64,000 nucleotides of DNA from Taudactylus pleione (lineage: Eukaryota > Chordata > Amphibia > Anura > Myobatrachidae). The stretch spans positions 3,527,001 to 3,591,000 of the forward strand of contig JAUIMM010000213.1 in NCBI GenBank assembly GCA_031769625.1. The letters are read 5' to 3'. This document shows, piece by piece, positions 45,253 through 56,059 of this stretch. Below the pieces are notes generated by a model, which was not told the origin of the DNA, searched no databases, and saw only the letters and a list, made by a program, of their open reading frames with translations. A program made the position numbers and the translations under genes. Position 1 is the stretch's first letter, and each line of letters opens with the position of its first letter.

Positions 45253-46645
45253 AGGACCATAAATATTGGGACATTGACAGAATTTTCAGATTTTTGCCTC
45301 TATTCACCACCACAATGGTTTTGAAATGAAACAAACAAGATGTGCTTTAACTGCAGACTTTCAGATTTAATTTGAGGGTAATTACATCCAAATCGGGTGA
45401 ACAGTGTAGGAATTACAACAGTTTCAATATGTGCCTCCCACTTTTTAAGGGGCCAAAAGTAATGGGACTATCAACTCAAAAGCTATTTCATGGACAGGTG
45501 TGGGCTATTCCCTCATTATTTCATTATCAATTAAGCAGGTAAAAGGTCTGGAGTTGATTCTAGGTGTGACATTTGCATTTGGAATCAATTGCTGTCAACT
45601 CTCAATATGAGATCCAAAGAGCTGTCACTATCAGTGAAGCAAGCCATCATTAGGCTGAAAAATCAAAACAAACCCATCAGAGAGATAGCAAAAACATTAG
45701 GTGTGGCCAAATCAACTGTTTGGAACATTCTTAAAAAGAAAGAATGCACCGGAGAGCTCAGCAACACCAAAAGACCCGGAAGACCACGGAAAACAACTGT
45801 GGTGGATGACAAAATAATTATTTCCCTGGTGAAGAAAAACCCCTTCACAACAGTTGGCCAAATCAAGAACACTCTCCAGGAGGTAGATGTATATGTGTCA
45901 AAGTCAACAATCAAGAGAAGACTTCACAAGAGTGAATATAGAGGGTTCACCACAAGTGCAAACCATTGGTGAGCCACAAAAACAGGAAGACCAGATTAGA
46001 GTTTGCCAAACAACATCTAAAAAAGCCATTACAGTTCTGGAACAACATCCTATTGACAGATGAGACAAAGATCAACTTGCTCATGATGCAAAACATACCA
46101 CCTCATCAGTGAAGCATGGTGGTGGTAGTGTCATGGTGTGGGCATGTATGGCTGCCAATGGAACTGGTTCCCTTGAATTTATTGATGATGTGACTGCTGA
46201 CAAAAGCAGCAGAATGAATTCTGAAGTGTTTCGGGCAATATTATTGGCTTATATTCAGTCAAATGCTTCAGAACTCATTGGACAGCGCTTCACAGTGCAG
46301 ATGGACAATGACCCGAAGCATACTGCAAAAGCAACCAAAGAGTTTTTTAAGGCTAAAAAGTGGAATGTTATGCAATGGCCAAGTCAATCCCCTGACCTGA
46401 ATACGATTGAGCATGCATTTCACTTGAGGAAGACAAAACTGAAGGGAAAATGCCCCAAAAACAAGCAGGAACTGAAGACATTTGCAGTAGAGGCCTGGCA
46501 GAGCATCACCAGGGATGAAACCCAGCATCTGGTGATGTCTATGCGTTCCAGACTTCAGGCTGTAATTGCCTGCAAAGGATTTGCAACAAAGTATTAAAAA
46601 GTGAAAGTTAGATTTAGGATTGTTTGGTTTGTCCCATTACTTTTG
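45249..46645 (+). mobile_element. Tc1-like transposon, right inverted end truncated
   Basis: The left end AGTCAGGACCATAAATATTG continues into a long inverted-repeat-type region (CTTTTTAAGGGGCCAAAAGT near 45452). The right side ends at GTCCCATTACTTTTG (46631-46645) and then switches to unrelated GC-rich sequence, so the right terminal repeat is largely missing. It carries the broken transposase at 45607-46597. Confidence 0.88.
45607..46597 (+). pseudogene. Tc1-like transposase, frameshifted and internally deleted
   Basis: N-terminal 45607-45972: a paired-like helix-turn-helix (KNQNKPIREIAKTLGVAKST), the GRPRK hook, and a second HTH (FTTVGQIKNTLQEVDVYVSK). Near 45955 the frame shifts; KPLVSHKNRKTRLEFAKQHL and the first catalytic box LLTDETKINL continue in the next frame. 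About 20 codons are missing after INL (about 46080). Then 46109-46597 gives HGGGSVMVWACMA, the second catalytic box MDNDPKHTAKA, and WPSQSPDLNTIEHAFH with the last Glu of the DD34E triad. The triad residues are present, but frameshift and deletion make it dead. The family excises and inserts at TA. Confidence 0.92.
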
Positions 46646-47046
46646 CGCTCACGCCGACGTCAGCGTCCATTCTCTGATGCTTCCCACACTTCCGGGATCG
46701 CCGCGGGTGTGACGTCATCAAGCGCGCCGCACCAGTGTATGTGGATCATTGCTATGGAAACACAAACATAGGGTTTTAATAGTCACATGACTATGGAAAC
46801 ACAAGCGTATAGCTACAATGATCACAAACGGCATACTCTAAATGAAACACATACAGAAATAGAGTCTCAATCTAGCTGATCAGGTATGGCACCCACAATA
46901 TCAACAAAAAAAGAAATCTTATAAAAACAACTCACACCGAAAAGTCAGTGTTAACAGGTGGTCAGAGATGTGAACACACATAATTTCATTTAATGGACTA
47001 CACTAACTCCTATAAGAAACTATATAGAATGGTTACCATTGGTGCC
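46646..47046. other. GC-rich then AT-rich segment, probable PLE remnant
   Basis: CACGCCGACGTCAGCGTCC and GTGACGTCATCAAGCGCGCC near 46648-46728 look like leader-type sequence of frog PLEs, and a PLE endonuclease relic follows. Weak assignment. Confidence 0.3.
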
Positions 47047-47495
47047 TAGGGTGTATTACCTGCAGGTCAGTGTTATTGGGTGATACATTTAACCATCCAC
47101 ATACAGGGGTAAAATACTCCATTAAGTACCCTGTTACCTACAGCACTGCGTTTGTGGTCTACCTACTGTCTTGCCTGTGTGGGCAAGACAGAGAGGCAGT
47201 TCAAGGAACGAATGGCTTTACATCGTTCGGCCCTTCGGGCAGCGCACACTAATCAAAGTAGTGAACAACACTATATATATGCACATGAAGAAAGTGAAAC
47301 TGGACAACCCCACCCATAAATGTGCTGGGCTGTACCATTGTACAAAGCGACCCAAGATATCTATTAATGGTGTTGGTGAAGTTTTGCCACACTGCGACTA
47401 CTTTTACACGCTTATGATTGATGATGACGCATCCGCATCACGTGATCAATATTTACCTCACGTGCTCGGACTGCCCTCCAATTATCTCTGAAGTT
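47047..47495 (+). pseudogene. Second Penelope-like GIY-YIG endonuclease relic
   Basis: In changing frames: GDTFNHPHTGVKY, FVVYLLSCLCG, then KTERQFKERMALHRSALRAAH. This is the PLE linker followed by the endonuclease start. The YVG portion between CLCG and KTER is deleted, and the C-terminal half is unreadable apart from scattered words. It belongs to a different PLE lineage from 24638, since CLCG/KTERQFKERM replaces CPCS/RTTRSIKSRF. Confidence 0.65.
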
Positions 47496-47612
47496 GTTCA
47501 ACTAATAGGATTGCCTTCTAGTTTTTTTTATAGTATATCTATATATTTACATGTGGGTTGATATATTGTTTGGTAATAAGCACAAGTGTTTACAATGAGT
47601 TTGTCAATCTTA

Positions 47613-47976
47613 TGGTGCACACACACATAGCGATATTTTACCCGATCTGGCAGATTCAGACGCATTGGAACGACAGATCGTGTAAAATGCCAAAATAGTG
47701 AGGAAATCGTGAGTCCCCACTCACGATCACGATGCGATGTGCGTTCCCACTGGTCGCACATCGTATCGTCAGATCTGCCGTGCAGTAGGGCAGATCTGAC
47801 AATCTAGGATACAATACACAGTGAATAGTCTGGATGCAGGAGAGATCGTTTGAAGATTGGACACCAAATTGTGTGCATATCGTGTGCAGAGCTGCCGGAG
47901 AGAGTTTCAAGGGAAATTGTACATAAATCGTACACATCGGCTGATCGTGTGCACATCGGTATATGTGTGGCCACCT
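47613..47976. mobile_element. PIF/Harbinger-type MITE, GGTGCACACACACATAGCG ends
   Basis: Ends GGTGCACACACACATAGCG and GGTATATGTGTGGCCACCT are imperfect inverted repeats. TTA lies on both sides (47610-47612, 47977-47979). Interior CACTCACGATCACGATG and CAGATCTGCCGTGC words match the MITE at 56832-57169 in the same order. Confidence 0.85.
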
Positions 47977-48136
47977 TTAGGGTATAATATCCCTTAAATG
48001 AGCAGCACAAGTCATATCTGCTTCTAAAGAAGCTGAGAGCTACTTAGCGCAACACGGTAATCTAGGACATATTACCTTGGTGGACACCAGGATTGATTCT
48101 CCTGTATTGCACCATATGCTGCCAGATCTATCCTAA

Positions 48137-48847
48137 GCCGCATACACACTAGACTATTTAGATGATAACGATATCACTCAACGATATATCGTTCATTTCG
48201 TTCAGTGTGTATGCAGTTGCAGTGAACAACCAACGATACGCACTCCCGCGGGTCTTTAATGATGTCTTTTGTCGTCCGTACATGCAGGACAATCTGACAA
48301 TATCGTCAACAATTGCCTGTTCAGAGATGTGGTGGGATGACTTCACTGAAATATATCTTTATAGGATATCTTTCAGTGTGTACACCCAATATCATTTGTC
48401 CTGCATTACAGAAAGTTCAAGGGAAATCCTTCACCAATATTGTTCATACAGCACATCGTCTAGTGCAGGGATGGGGAACCTCAGGCTCGGGGGCTGTATA
48501 AGGCCTGCGGAATCATTTCGTCTGGCCCTCGGAGCTGTTTTATGCTAGCCTCATCTGGCTAGCAGGGTGTCTAGAATGGCACCCTGCAGCAAGAATCTAT
48601 GCAGCAGTGCCGCCTTGAGTGTCCTTAGGATGCTTCAGACGGTGACTCCATTGCCCTAACAGCTCTCCAGAAGAGTATCCTCAGGATGCTGCGGGCATTG
48701 CTGTAATCACTGGCAATTGTGGCCCTGCCCCTTGTGATATCACACGGAGGGGGCGTGGCCTGAACCGTGCCAGCGAATAATGATATATATCAAAATGGCC
48801 CACGGCAGAAAAAAGGTTCCCCACCCCTGGTCTAGTGTGTATGAGCC
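48137..48847. mobile_element. MITE with CATACACACTAGAC ends, split by a hAT MITE
   Basis: GCCGCATACACACTAGAC on the left and GTCTAGTG plus TGTATGAGCC on the right (either side of the nested insertion) form inverted ends. The interior has ATATCGTT-rich inverted words such as AACGATATATCGTT near 48179. Confidence 0.75.
48466..48829. mobile_element. hAT MITE (CAGGGATGGGGAACC ends), 364 bp
   Basis: CAGGGATGGGGAACC on the left, GGTTCCCCACCCCTG on the right, and perfect 8-bp duplications GTCTAGTG (48458-48465, 48830-48837). The ends match the widespread vertebrate hAT-Charlie type. It was inserted inside the right end of the surrounding MITE. Confidence 0.93.
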
Positions 48848-49650
48848 ATTACTCTTTGGTGTTGTGTCCAGCCTAGGACTTCAGGAAACCACACAGCATC
48901 TGCGAGGACATCTTGCTAAAACCTGATGGGACCTATTATGGACTGGTAAAAATGCTTCCATTTCACCTTAAAAAAGTGGCATTGACTTCTAAAAAACTGT
49001 TTCCTTACAAGAAGGACATTATAATCTGCAGTCCTATATTTGGGGCTATATCCTGGGATACCACCTTCATCTAATGATCGTTTACTACTTTTGCTGCTAA
49101 TTTTACAAGTGGAATCATTTGATATTTAAACTATGTGTGTATGGTTTATTTACATATGTTTTTATTTTAAAAGTATTAAATTACAAAATTGTTGACATTA
49201 TCAAGCCGCATGAATACTTTTTATTGATAGCCCTGTAATAGATTTTTATATGTTAGTGAGATTGACTCCTATGTCCTTGTCAAAAGAGACCCTCCCAATT
49301 TCAAGCCAAGTTGCCAACAAACGAGGGTACGGCATCTTCTCCAGTTCTTACCCTTGGTAATGGTATTACGAGTGTCGTTCGCTGCTCCCGCCCTCTATTC
49401 TGGTTCTCCAGTCTCTCTCCATACCATGACCTGTATCCCAGCGTGCGCAGGCTCTGTGTCACAACAGAGTGGGTAACGTGTCCCGCAGTGCTTCCTTGGG
49501 TATATAACAGGTCATCACCCATACCCCGTCCCTAACTATCCCACATACTCTCTAGTTACCCAGGCAGGGGGAGGCTGAGGGAGACTTGGGATTGCTTGCT
49601 CCAGTGAAGCACCTGAACACAATAGATCCAGCTATATCGTCTTGTCTTTA
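48848..49650. other. No gene; Tc1-end-like fragment near 49130-49245
   Basis: The stretch with TTGTTGACATTATCAAGCC and CATGAATACTTTTTATTGAT resembles the terminal part of a Tc1-like element. The remainder is unrecognised. Confidence 0.3.
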
Positions 49651-50030
49651 TTCCTCAGGGCATGATGAACAGGACTTAATTTTGACATAACATCAGATCA
49701 TCTTAAACACACACATTCTGCAGCACATATCCTAACCCACTGCTACATGCTCCTTCCTCACTATCCCATCTGTGTCGCCCCTGTCTGTCTGCCCTTCCCC
49801 TTTAGCATGTAAGCTCTCACGAGCAGGGCCCTCGTCCCTCACGTGCTTCTCCCCCTACTTATAGTATAATTTACTCCTAACTCCCCACAAGCTATGTTTA
49901 TAAACCATGTCCTTGTCCTACATTGTTTTATATTACTATTAACTGTTTTTTTGTGTGCTCATTTATGTACTGTGTAAGGTGCTGCGGAACCTTTGTGGCG
50001 CCGTATAAATAAAGGATAATAATAACACAG
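49651..50030 (+). mobile_element. LINE/SINE 3' tail (L2/CR1-like), plus strand
   Basis: The end GTGCTGCGGAACCTTTGTGG then CGCCGTATAAATAAAGGATAATAATAA is the classic amphibian and fish L2-like tail with microsatellite-type terminus. Upstream ATGTAAGCTCTCACGAGCAG fits the 3' UTR. No RT frame remains. Confidence 0.75.
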
Positions 50031-51290
50031 ATTTTGCCATCATTTTCATTATTCAAACATTTATTTCATCCTCCACTAGGGGGCACAGGGATCACTCTGG
50101 GTATAGCCTGGAGATGGAGAATCTGGGCAACAAATAGTTACTGATTTCTTCCCAGCGGCCACCTGGCTCCCTCTTGACTATACTCCGCCACCTGCCAACA
50201 GTTTAAGTTTTGTTCCTAGCAGGAGCTGGCACCAGTTTGTGGGGACTGCTTTTAAGTGGCCCCCTGTTACTGTTATTTTATTTATTTTAATTTTACTTTA
50301 TGTTCAATACAGAGCAGGCAGTGAAGGGCGTCCTATAGGACGCCGTCACCCCCGCTACTTTTAGTCAAAATTTTCATCGACAAAATGAACACTGCTCTGC
50401 AACCACAAAACAAACATAGGTTATTATGAAAAGCTTCTCTCTTGCTCTTCAGGCATGATCCAAGTTCCCCCTATTTGTATTGGTTCTTCAGGCAATAAGG
50501 CGGGTGCAGTAAAATGAGGTTCTAATTTGAAACAACTAGTTCTGGAGTTTCTCTTTTCTTGATATCTTTTTCTGTATTGAAGATCTAATTTAACACACAA
50601 TATAACAAGATCATCAAGGGAAGTAGGTAGTTCACAAAAGTCTAATTTATCCTTTATATAGTTATATTGTCAGAGAGGCCTTGCCAGAAAGCCCCTTGAC
50701 AGGCCTCATTATTTTTTTTTGTGGATTTCCGAAGAAGCTGGGGATGAGAACTGGTTGGGGATGCATTACAGTCATGTACTGTATTTAAGGGATCATTCCT
50801 TTCCCATAAATGAGATGACCAGGTAATAATTATTACATAGGCCAATTTTATTTTTTTTCTGAGAAGTTAGTTGATTGGAACTCAACTTGGAACACTGGTT
50901 CAGAAAACTCTACAACCTTTTTTTTTGTAGGTTTGGGAATTCAGATTAGTTTAGACACACTTGCTGTATGGAAGGAGCAGGTAATGACGGCACATGTTGT
51001 ATAATAGACTGTAAACACTGCACCAACTGCTTCTGGTTGGACTCTTGCATAGCCACTTAGGAAATTAAGTGATGCAACAGATCCTTGGGAGATGGGATTG
51101 CCAGCAGAACCCATCAGTATGGCCAGAGTATCTGTCAACATTCTTGAGAGATATTCGGTTTTATTCTAGCAGCTAAGATTTACTGAACCAATAACAGGGG
51201 AGCGGAGTCTAATGTACCTGTAGTATTTACCTGGGATCCACTGCAAGGAGATTTGGACTTTTCTGTCCAAGGCACGCAGGTTGTGGATCC
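50031..51290. other. No gene recognised (1.3 kb)
   Basis: Contains a short GC-rich hairpin GGCGTCCTATAGGACGCC at 50328-50345 and CTCCACTAGGGGGCACAGGG near 50072, which may be MITE remains. Otherwise nothing identified. Confidence 0.3.
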
Positions 51291-51299
51291 CTGAGTTTT

Positions 51300-51570
51300 C
51301 TCTTAATGTGGTAGGTTGTAGAGTAGTCAGAAAGCAGCGTTTGGTATGCGAAATTGACACATCAAAGCCAATGCGACCAGACAATGGAGCCACAAGGCAA
51401 AGTCAAACAGGAATCACTAATGCAGAGCCAAAGGATTACACAATGAGCAGGTCAGGAATAAACAGTTATATAGAAATGTCAGAAGCATAAAAAACAGCAG
51501 CACTGAAGACTAGTATTAAAGCCTAATGCTCTGGCAATCATCTCAGACGCCAGTTTATATAGGCATAGGG
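51300..51570. repeat. Unclassified interspersed repeat, relative of 23880-24200
   Basis: Shares ordered words with 23880: GAGTAGTCAG.AAGCAG, ACACATCAAAGCC, AAAGGATTACACAATGAGCA and CCAGTTTATATAGGCAT. Diverged. Confidence 0.55.
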
Positions 51571-51763
51571 ATTCAGTTTTACATGACGACAATTATAAAG
51601 TGCAGAAATAGGGAGGAACAGGAGACAAGCAGGAGGAACCAGCTGCATGGAACCCTGCCAAAGACCAGCACTGCCTGTCAGTACCACATTTGGTTGTGCG
51701 ATTTTTTTTTTTCAAAATGTTTGTTGAAGTCAGTGGTTGTGCAATTTTGCAAATTTTTCTGGT

Positions 51764-52030
51764 GAAATTTGCTGTTCTCAGTCCTACTCCAGCCAAACCA
51801 GAGAGCAGAATTAATTCGCCATTAATGTTCCAGGTGTATTGATTTCATGAATTGTGAGTTTTCAAGTACATTGTGGAAGGCATTTTGCAGCATGGTAAAA
51901 CAAAAGCAGAACTTGATGATTGTATCACCTGCAACTGGTGACACAATCTTCGAGTTCTGCTTTGTTTTACCATTCTGCAAAATGCCTTCCACAAAACTTG
52001 ATTTTTGCTAAATTTCACCTTGATTTCGCT
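51764..52030. mobile_element. Foldback MITE with 124-nt central hairpin
   Basis: 51871-51994 folds as a hairpin with arms of about 57 bp (TGTGGAAGGCATTTTGCAG pairs with CTGCAAAATGCCTTCCACA) around a loop of about 10 nt. Further out, GGTGAAATTTGCTG near 51771 pairs with TGCTAAATTTCACC near 52006. Confidence 0.75.
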
Positions 52031-52309
52031 CCTCTATATATTTTATTTTAAAGGATTAGATTTATTAAATACATAAACTCCAGTGTTCCTTTATAATGTA
52101 TATATGCCAGGCACATGCCAGGCAAATATCATTGCAGAGTGACTGACAAACTTCAGTCTCCTTTATTTTGGCCTCAGGAGATGCAAATACGTTTTAACTT
52201 TTCCCGCTGAATCAGTTTCGCCAGCTTTCACTAAGCGTGTTTTACTGTCTATATAGTGATGGGGTATGTAGCAGGACATGTATGCTATGTAACTGTATCA
52301 ATGTGAATC

Positions 52310-52650
52310 CCTATTGTCGATGGAAGAATATGTAGATAGCATTTCGACTTTCGAAATGTCAACATTCAGAATGTCGACACTGTAATGTTGGGTCAGAATG
52401 TTGACATATTCAGTCATGATGTTGATATATTCAAAATGTCGACATGCAACATGCCGGCATTGACAAAATGTCAACATTATGCATATGTAGTGTACATTAT
52501 AAACATAGCTTTATGATTAGGGTTAAGCTGTGGTTAGTACTGCCAACATTCTAACAGTCGACATGCATTATGTCAAATGTCTACATTGTGGTCCTTTTGA
52601 CATTCAGACTATGTTAATATTCTTGAGTTGACATTCTGAATGTATACCAT
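52310..52650. mobile_element. MITE-like block of AATGTCGACAT words in both orientations
   Basis: At least a dozen copies of AATGTCGAC, ATGTTGACAT or near matches alternate in orientation on both sides of a short GATTAGGGTTAAGCTGTGG core (52516-52534). Similar design to 58590-59090. Confidence 0.6.
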
Positions 52651-54286
52651 CAGAAATGGTTAAGGATGAAAAATACCCAAACCCATCTAGTTGTGATATT
52701 AAACTAATATGTAAATATATAAATATGTCTGGCGTCTTATATACATTTTAAGACTTGTGATTTATAATACTGTCTAACATTTGTTAGTCATTTAAACTAA
52801 TTAAGAGGTAAAATATATTTGAGATTTGTTATTATTAGGTAATAAATTGGGTTTTTGTGGACGTCCAATACATCTAATATACCTTACAATCATTTTCATA
52901 TGGCAGTAAATAGAATTTGTTCATTCAGGAGAGTGATGTTTAAACCCACGCTATTTTATGCCTATTTTATGACAATACTGAGAGGTGCAAAGACAACCTA
53001 TGCTTTCACAGTTCATCATTGTTTTGGAAATACAACAAGCTGCATATTGTTCAGTACGTACAAGTCTGTGTATTTAGTGCATGCCCAGTCTCACAGTTTT
53101 TTTTCAGGATTGAAGATGCCAAAATTTCAGACTTTTACACTATGAAGATTTTTAAGTTAGTTTGTAACCTTCTTCCCCCTTTGGCCCTATAGCGAGCATC
53201 CAAATGTTTGTTCCAACAGCTCTAAATATCTCCATTAAACATTCTATAGACTGTCTATTCTCTAAAGAAAACACAGGAAAAACTACTTTTCTATTACGAT
53301 AGACTTTAAATCCTAAATAAAGTATATTTTATCTGGACATTGGATATTACTGACCCAGGAATACACAAGTCTGTTTTTGTGATGTAGAACGTCTTCTCTA
53401 GAGTTTTTTTCCTTAATTCCAAGCATATAAGAAGTAATGTATACATACCATACATTTGGCTAATAGTACAAAAACATGATAAAAGAATCTCAAGAGGCAC
53501 TGAACTGGAAATTTAAACTCATGTATAGCCACAGCCCAAAACTTTCCTGTGATCCAGTATGTGCTTGCTGTCTCCAATGGCAACACAACATATTGTCAGC
53601 CAACACATACTTCTGGAAAGGACCACACCTAAGCCATTTATAAAAAACAGACTCCTTCATCTCTGCACTACAAAAAAATGTCTGGCTCAGTTTAAAGCTC
53701 CATCAATTCAATGCATTATTCAGGCTTACTCTCTCATTAAAGATATCACTTACAAGTACCAATTAAGTATGAATTTTAATAATCATTACTCCAAAAATTG
53801 TTTTCACAATCAAGAATATTAACTTTATTAGTAACCCTTTCATATATGATATTAAAGGTAAGGGAACTATGAAAAAAATGAAATGTTCTGCATTAATTCA
53901 TATAAAGTAAGTAAAAAATTTTTTAAAAGTTTGTAAGAAAGATAATCTTTTTGTTTATTTTCTTTACAAAGGAATTAGTGAGGTGGTTTTCTTAATTCCA
54001 AGTCATATATTTGAGGTCAAAGTTCCCTACATGGTGATATAGTGCATTTATGTCATGTGATAATACTATTCACCAGAGATGTCAACCTGATCCATTTCAT
54101 CCAGATTAAACTTGTCTGCTCTTCAATTTAGCACTGTTTCAAGTAGTATTCTACTTTATTTGAGTCTGGGTTCATTATGTAACCTATAAGTTTTATACTA
54201 GTGTGAGCCATTTAATCTGGGACAGAATGCTCTGCACTCAAACTCCCGCTACTGAAACTCCTTTAAATTATTATGGACCAAATTAA
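52651..54286. other. No gene seen (1.6 kb)
   Basis: AT-rich with unremarkable short frames. Confidence 0.4.
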
Positions 54287-54297
54287 GTGTATGTGTG

Positions 54298-54358
54298 TAT
54301 GTATATATATATATATATATATATATACTTGTATATATATATATATATATATGTGTAT
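54298..54358. repeat. (TA)n microsatellite
   Basis: Two TA runs separated by CTTG, ending in TGTGTATATACA next to the inverted-arm element. Confidence 0.95.
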
Positions 54359-54362
54359 ATAC

Positions 54363-54773
54363 ATATCCCAATGATGCGGCACTCCGTTCATATAAATAGT
54401 ACCATTACCGGCAATACATCAAGCAATGTTTCAGTGCTACAACGGCACTGTCATCAAGCTAAAAGATATAAAGAACCATCTTACCCTATAAACATACAGT
54501 TAATCACCACGTGAACGCCATCTTCGGGACTGGGATCACTCACCCCAACCGGCGGCGCATGAACGATGACATAATTGATTATGATATGTCATTAGTGCAG
54601 GACCCATCACCATAGGAACAGTAAACAGCTAACCATCTTACTAAAGGTAAGATGGTTCTTTATATCTTTTAGCCTGATGACAGTGCCATTGTAGCACTGA
54701 AATGTTGCTTGATGTATTGCCAATAAATTGTATTATTTATATGAACGGAGTGCCGCATCATTGGGATTTGTAT
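54363..54773. mobile_element. Inverted-arm element with hammerhead-like motif in each arm
   Basis: The left arm 54363-54484 is the reverse complement of the right arm 54648-54773 with about 90 percent identity (CCAATGATGCGGCACTCCG / CGGAGTGCCGCATCATTGG). The spacer of 163 bp is non-coding. Each arm, read toward the outside, carries a hammerhead-type segment. This could be a head-to-head pair of PLE pseudo-LTR fragments. Confidence 0.75.
54671..54710 (+). ncRNA. Hammerhead-ribozyme-like motif, right arm
   Basis: Core CTGATGA at 54674-54680, one extra base, helix II AGTGC/GCACT (54682-54686 with 54694-54698) around a 7-nt loop, GAAA at 54699-54702, then TGTT. AGC before the core pairs with GCT after the presumed cleavage point (helix I, 3 bp). 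The left arm has the same order on the minus strand (54459-54423) with CTGA altered to TTGA but GAAAC intact. Helix I is short, so activity is doubtful. Confidence 0.55.
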
Positions 54774-54864
54774 GCACATTTATCTATGCGGGCACCCTTT
54801 CAAGTATAACCTGTTTGTGGAGAGCCGGGCTCACGGCAGACTTACTGTATATATATATTTACCT

Positions 54865-55205
54865 AAATCATTTTTTATTGGGATTTTCAAGGCATATTGC
54901 ATACATACAATAACATAAATAAATACATTAGACAGAAGGGCATATCTAAAAAAGCAGAGTGTGACGTGTTCGATAAAAGGAGAGGAAATATCCAGATGTC
55001 TCAGATACACAAATAATATCAGTAACCAACAAAGTATAGGCACACAGCAATACCAGAGGGCATGATAGCTATATGACATAAAGCAAGAAAGTAACCCACA
55101 GCTAATTTGTGGAAGAGTTATAACTTTAGAAAAAAATTTGAGGAAGAAAGTCATATATGCAGCATATAAAAAAATAAAATAGCTGTCAGTAGCCATACCA
55201 TACCT
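54865..55205 (-). mobile_element. L1-like LINE 3' end, minus strand
   Basis: TTTTTTATTGGGATTTTCAA at the left resembles the minus-strand 3' end of the L1 at 62852 (TTTTTATTAGAAATTTTCAA). The region is AT-rich with an open but unconvincing hydrophobic frame on the minus strand. Confidence 0.45.
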
Positions 55206-55214
55206 AGCCATATA

Positions 55215-55460
55215 CTTAAAAGGAGTTAGGATCCTGGTGGTCAGAATCCCGATGCTGGCATCCCAACAGGGTTAGTATACCGACACTTGTTGGTCCGTAT
55301 CCTAACCCATCCCCTTACCCTCCCTCCCCGTTGCCTAAACCTAACGTCCCCCCTAGTGCCTAAACCAACCCTCCCCCTTCCTGCACCCTAAACCTCCCCC
55401 TTTAGTGCCTAACCCCAGTACTTATCGTTGGGATGCTGGCTGTCGGGATTTTGACAGGGG
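55215..55460. mobile_element. Telomere-like-core element, opposite orientation
   Basis: GTCAGAATCCCGATGCTGGC on the left, a core of CCTAAACCTAACGTCCCCCC-type units (complement of the GGTTAGG core), and GATGCTGGCTGTCGGGATTT on the right. Confidence 0.7.
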
Positions 55461-55714
55461 AGCCCTACATATTTTTTCCCATGATTTTAAGAACCAGGAC
55501 ATGCTCAACAGAGCCCGGGGCTGGTTATACTTGGGGGAGGGGGGGGCACACATCTTTTCATTTTTACAGTTTACTTTTTATTTACACACAGAAGCATGCA
55601 TGGATCTCATGGAGCTGTGCATGTTTCTGTGTAACTCAGGCTGAACTCGCTAGCCTGCAAAAGGTCTGGGTTTTTTTTAAGTTTTCAAACAGTAATATTC
55701 TGCAAGTTAAACAC

Positions 55715-55920
55715 TCGTACTCTATTACATTGCCCGAGTTGTATCCTCACAATGGCAAAACATCTGGATGCATGTTTTGCCATTGCGAGTTGTGCGGGTG
55801 TGAGAAACATGCAAGTTTACATGTTCTCACACCCTATTACATATTGTAAGTTTTAAAAATGTGCGAGTATAGCTCTATACTCGCACATTTTTCAAACTCA
55901 GACCCCATTACATTTTGCCA
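55715..55920. mobile_element. MITE of three consecutive hairpins
   Basis: Hairpins at 55750-55785 (CAATGGCAAAACAT), 55796-55834 (GGGTGTGAGAAACATG) and 55855-55892 (AAAAATGTGCGAGTATAG, perfect arms, 2-nt loop). The word CTATTACAT or CCATTACAT precedes or follows each. Confidence 0.75.
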
Positions 55921-56059
55921 CTGGTGATGCACAATATGCAGTACTGATAACAGCCCCCCACCCAAAAATAATAACACAAAACAGTTGAACAGATGTATCT
56001 GTATTACAAATGACACCTACACATATTGTTTCAGACAGTATTTTTATTGTGAACTAGTA

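Noticed and set aside
54831..55211. 126-codon hydrophobic minus-strand frame as a membrane protein
   Set aside because: AT-rich LINE 3' sequence gives many Phe, Ile and Tyr codons by composition; no family similarity.
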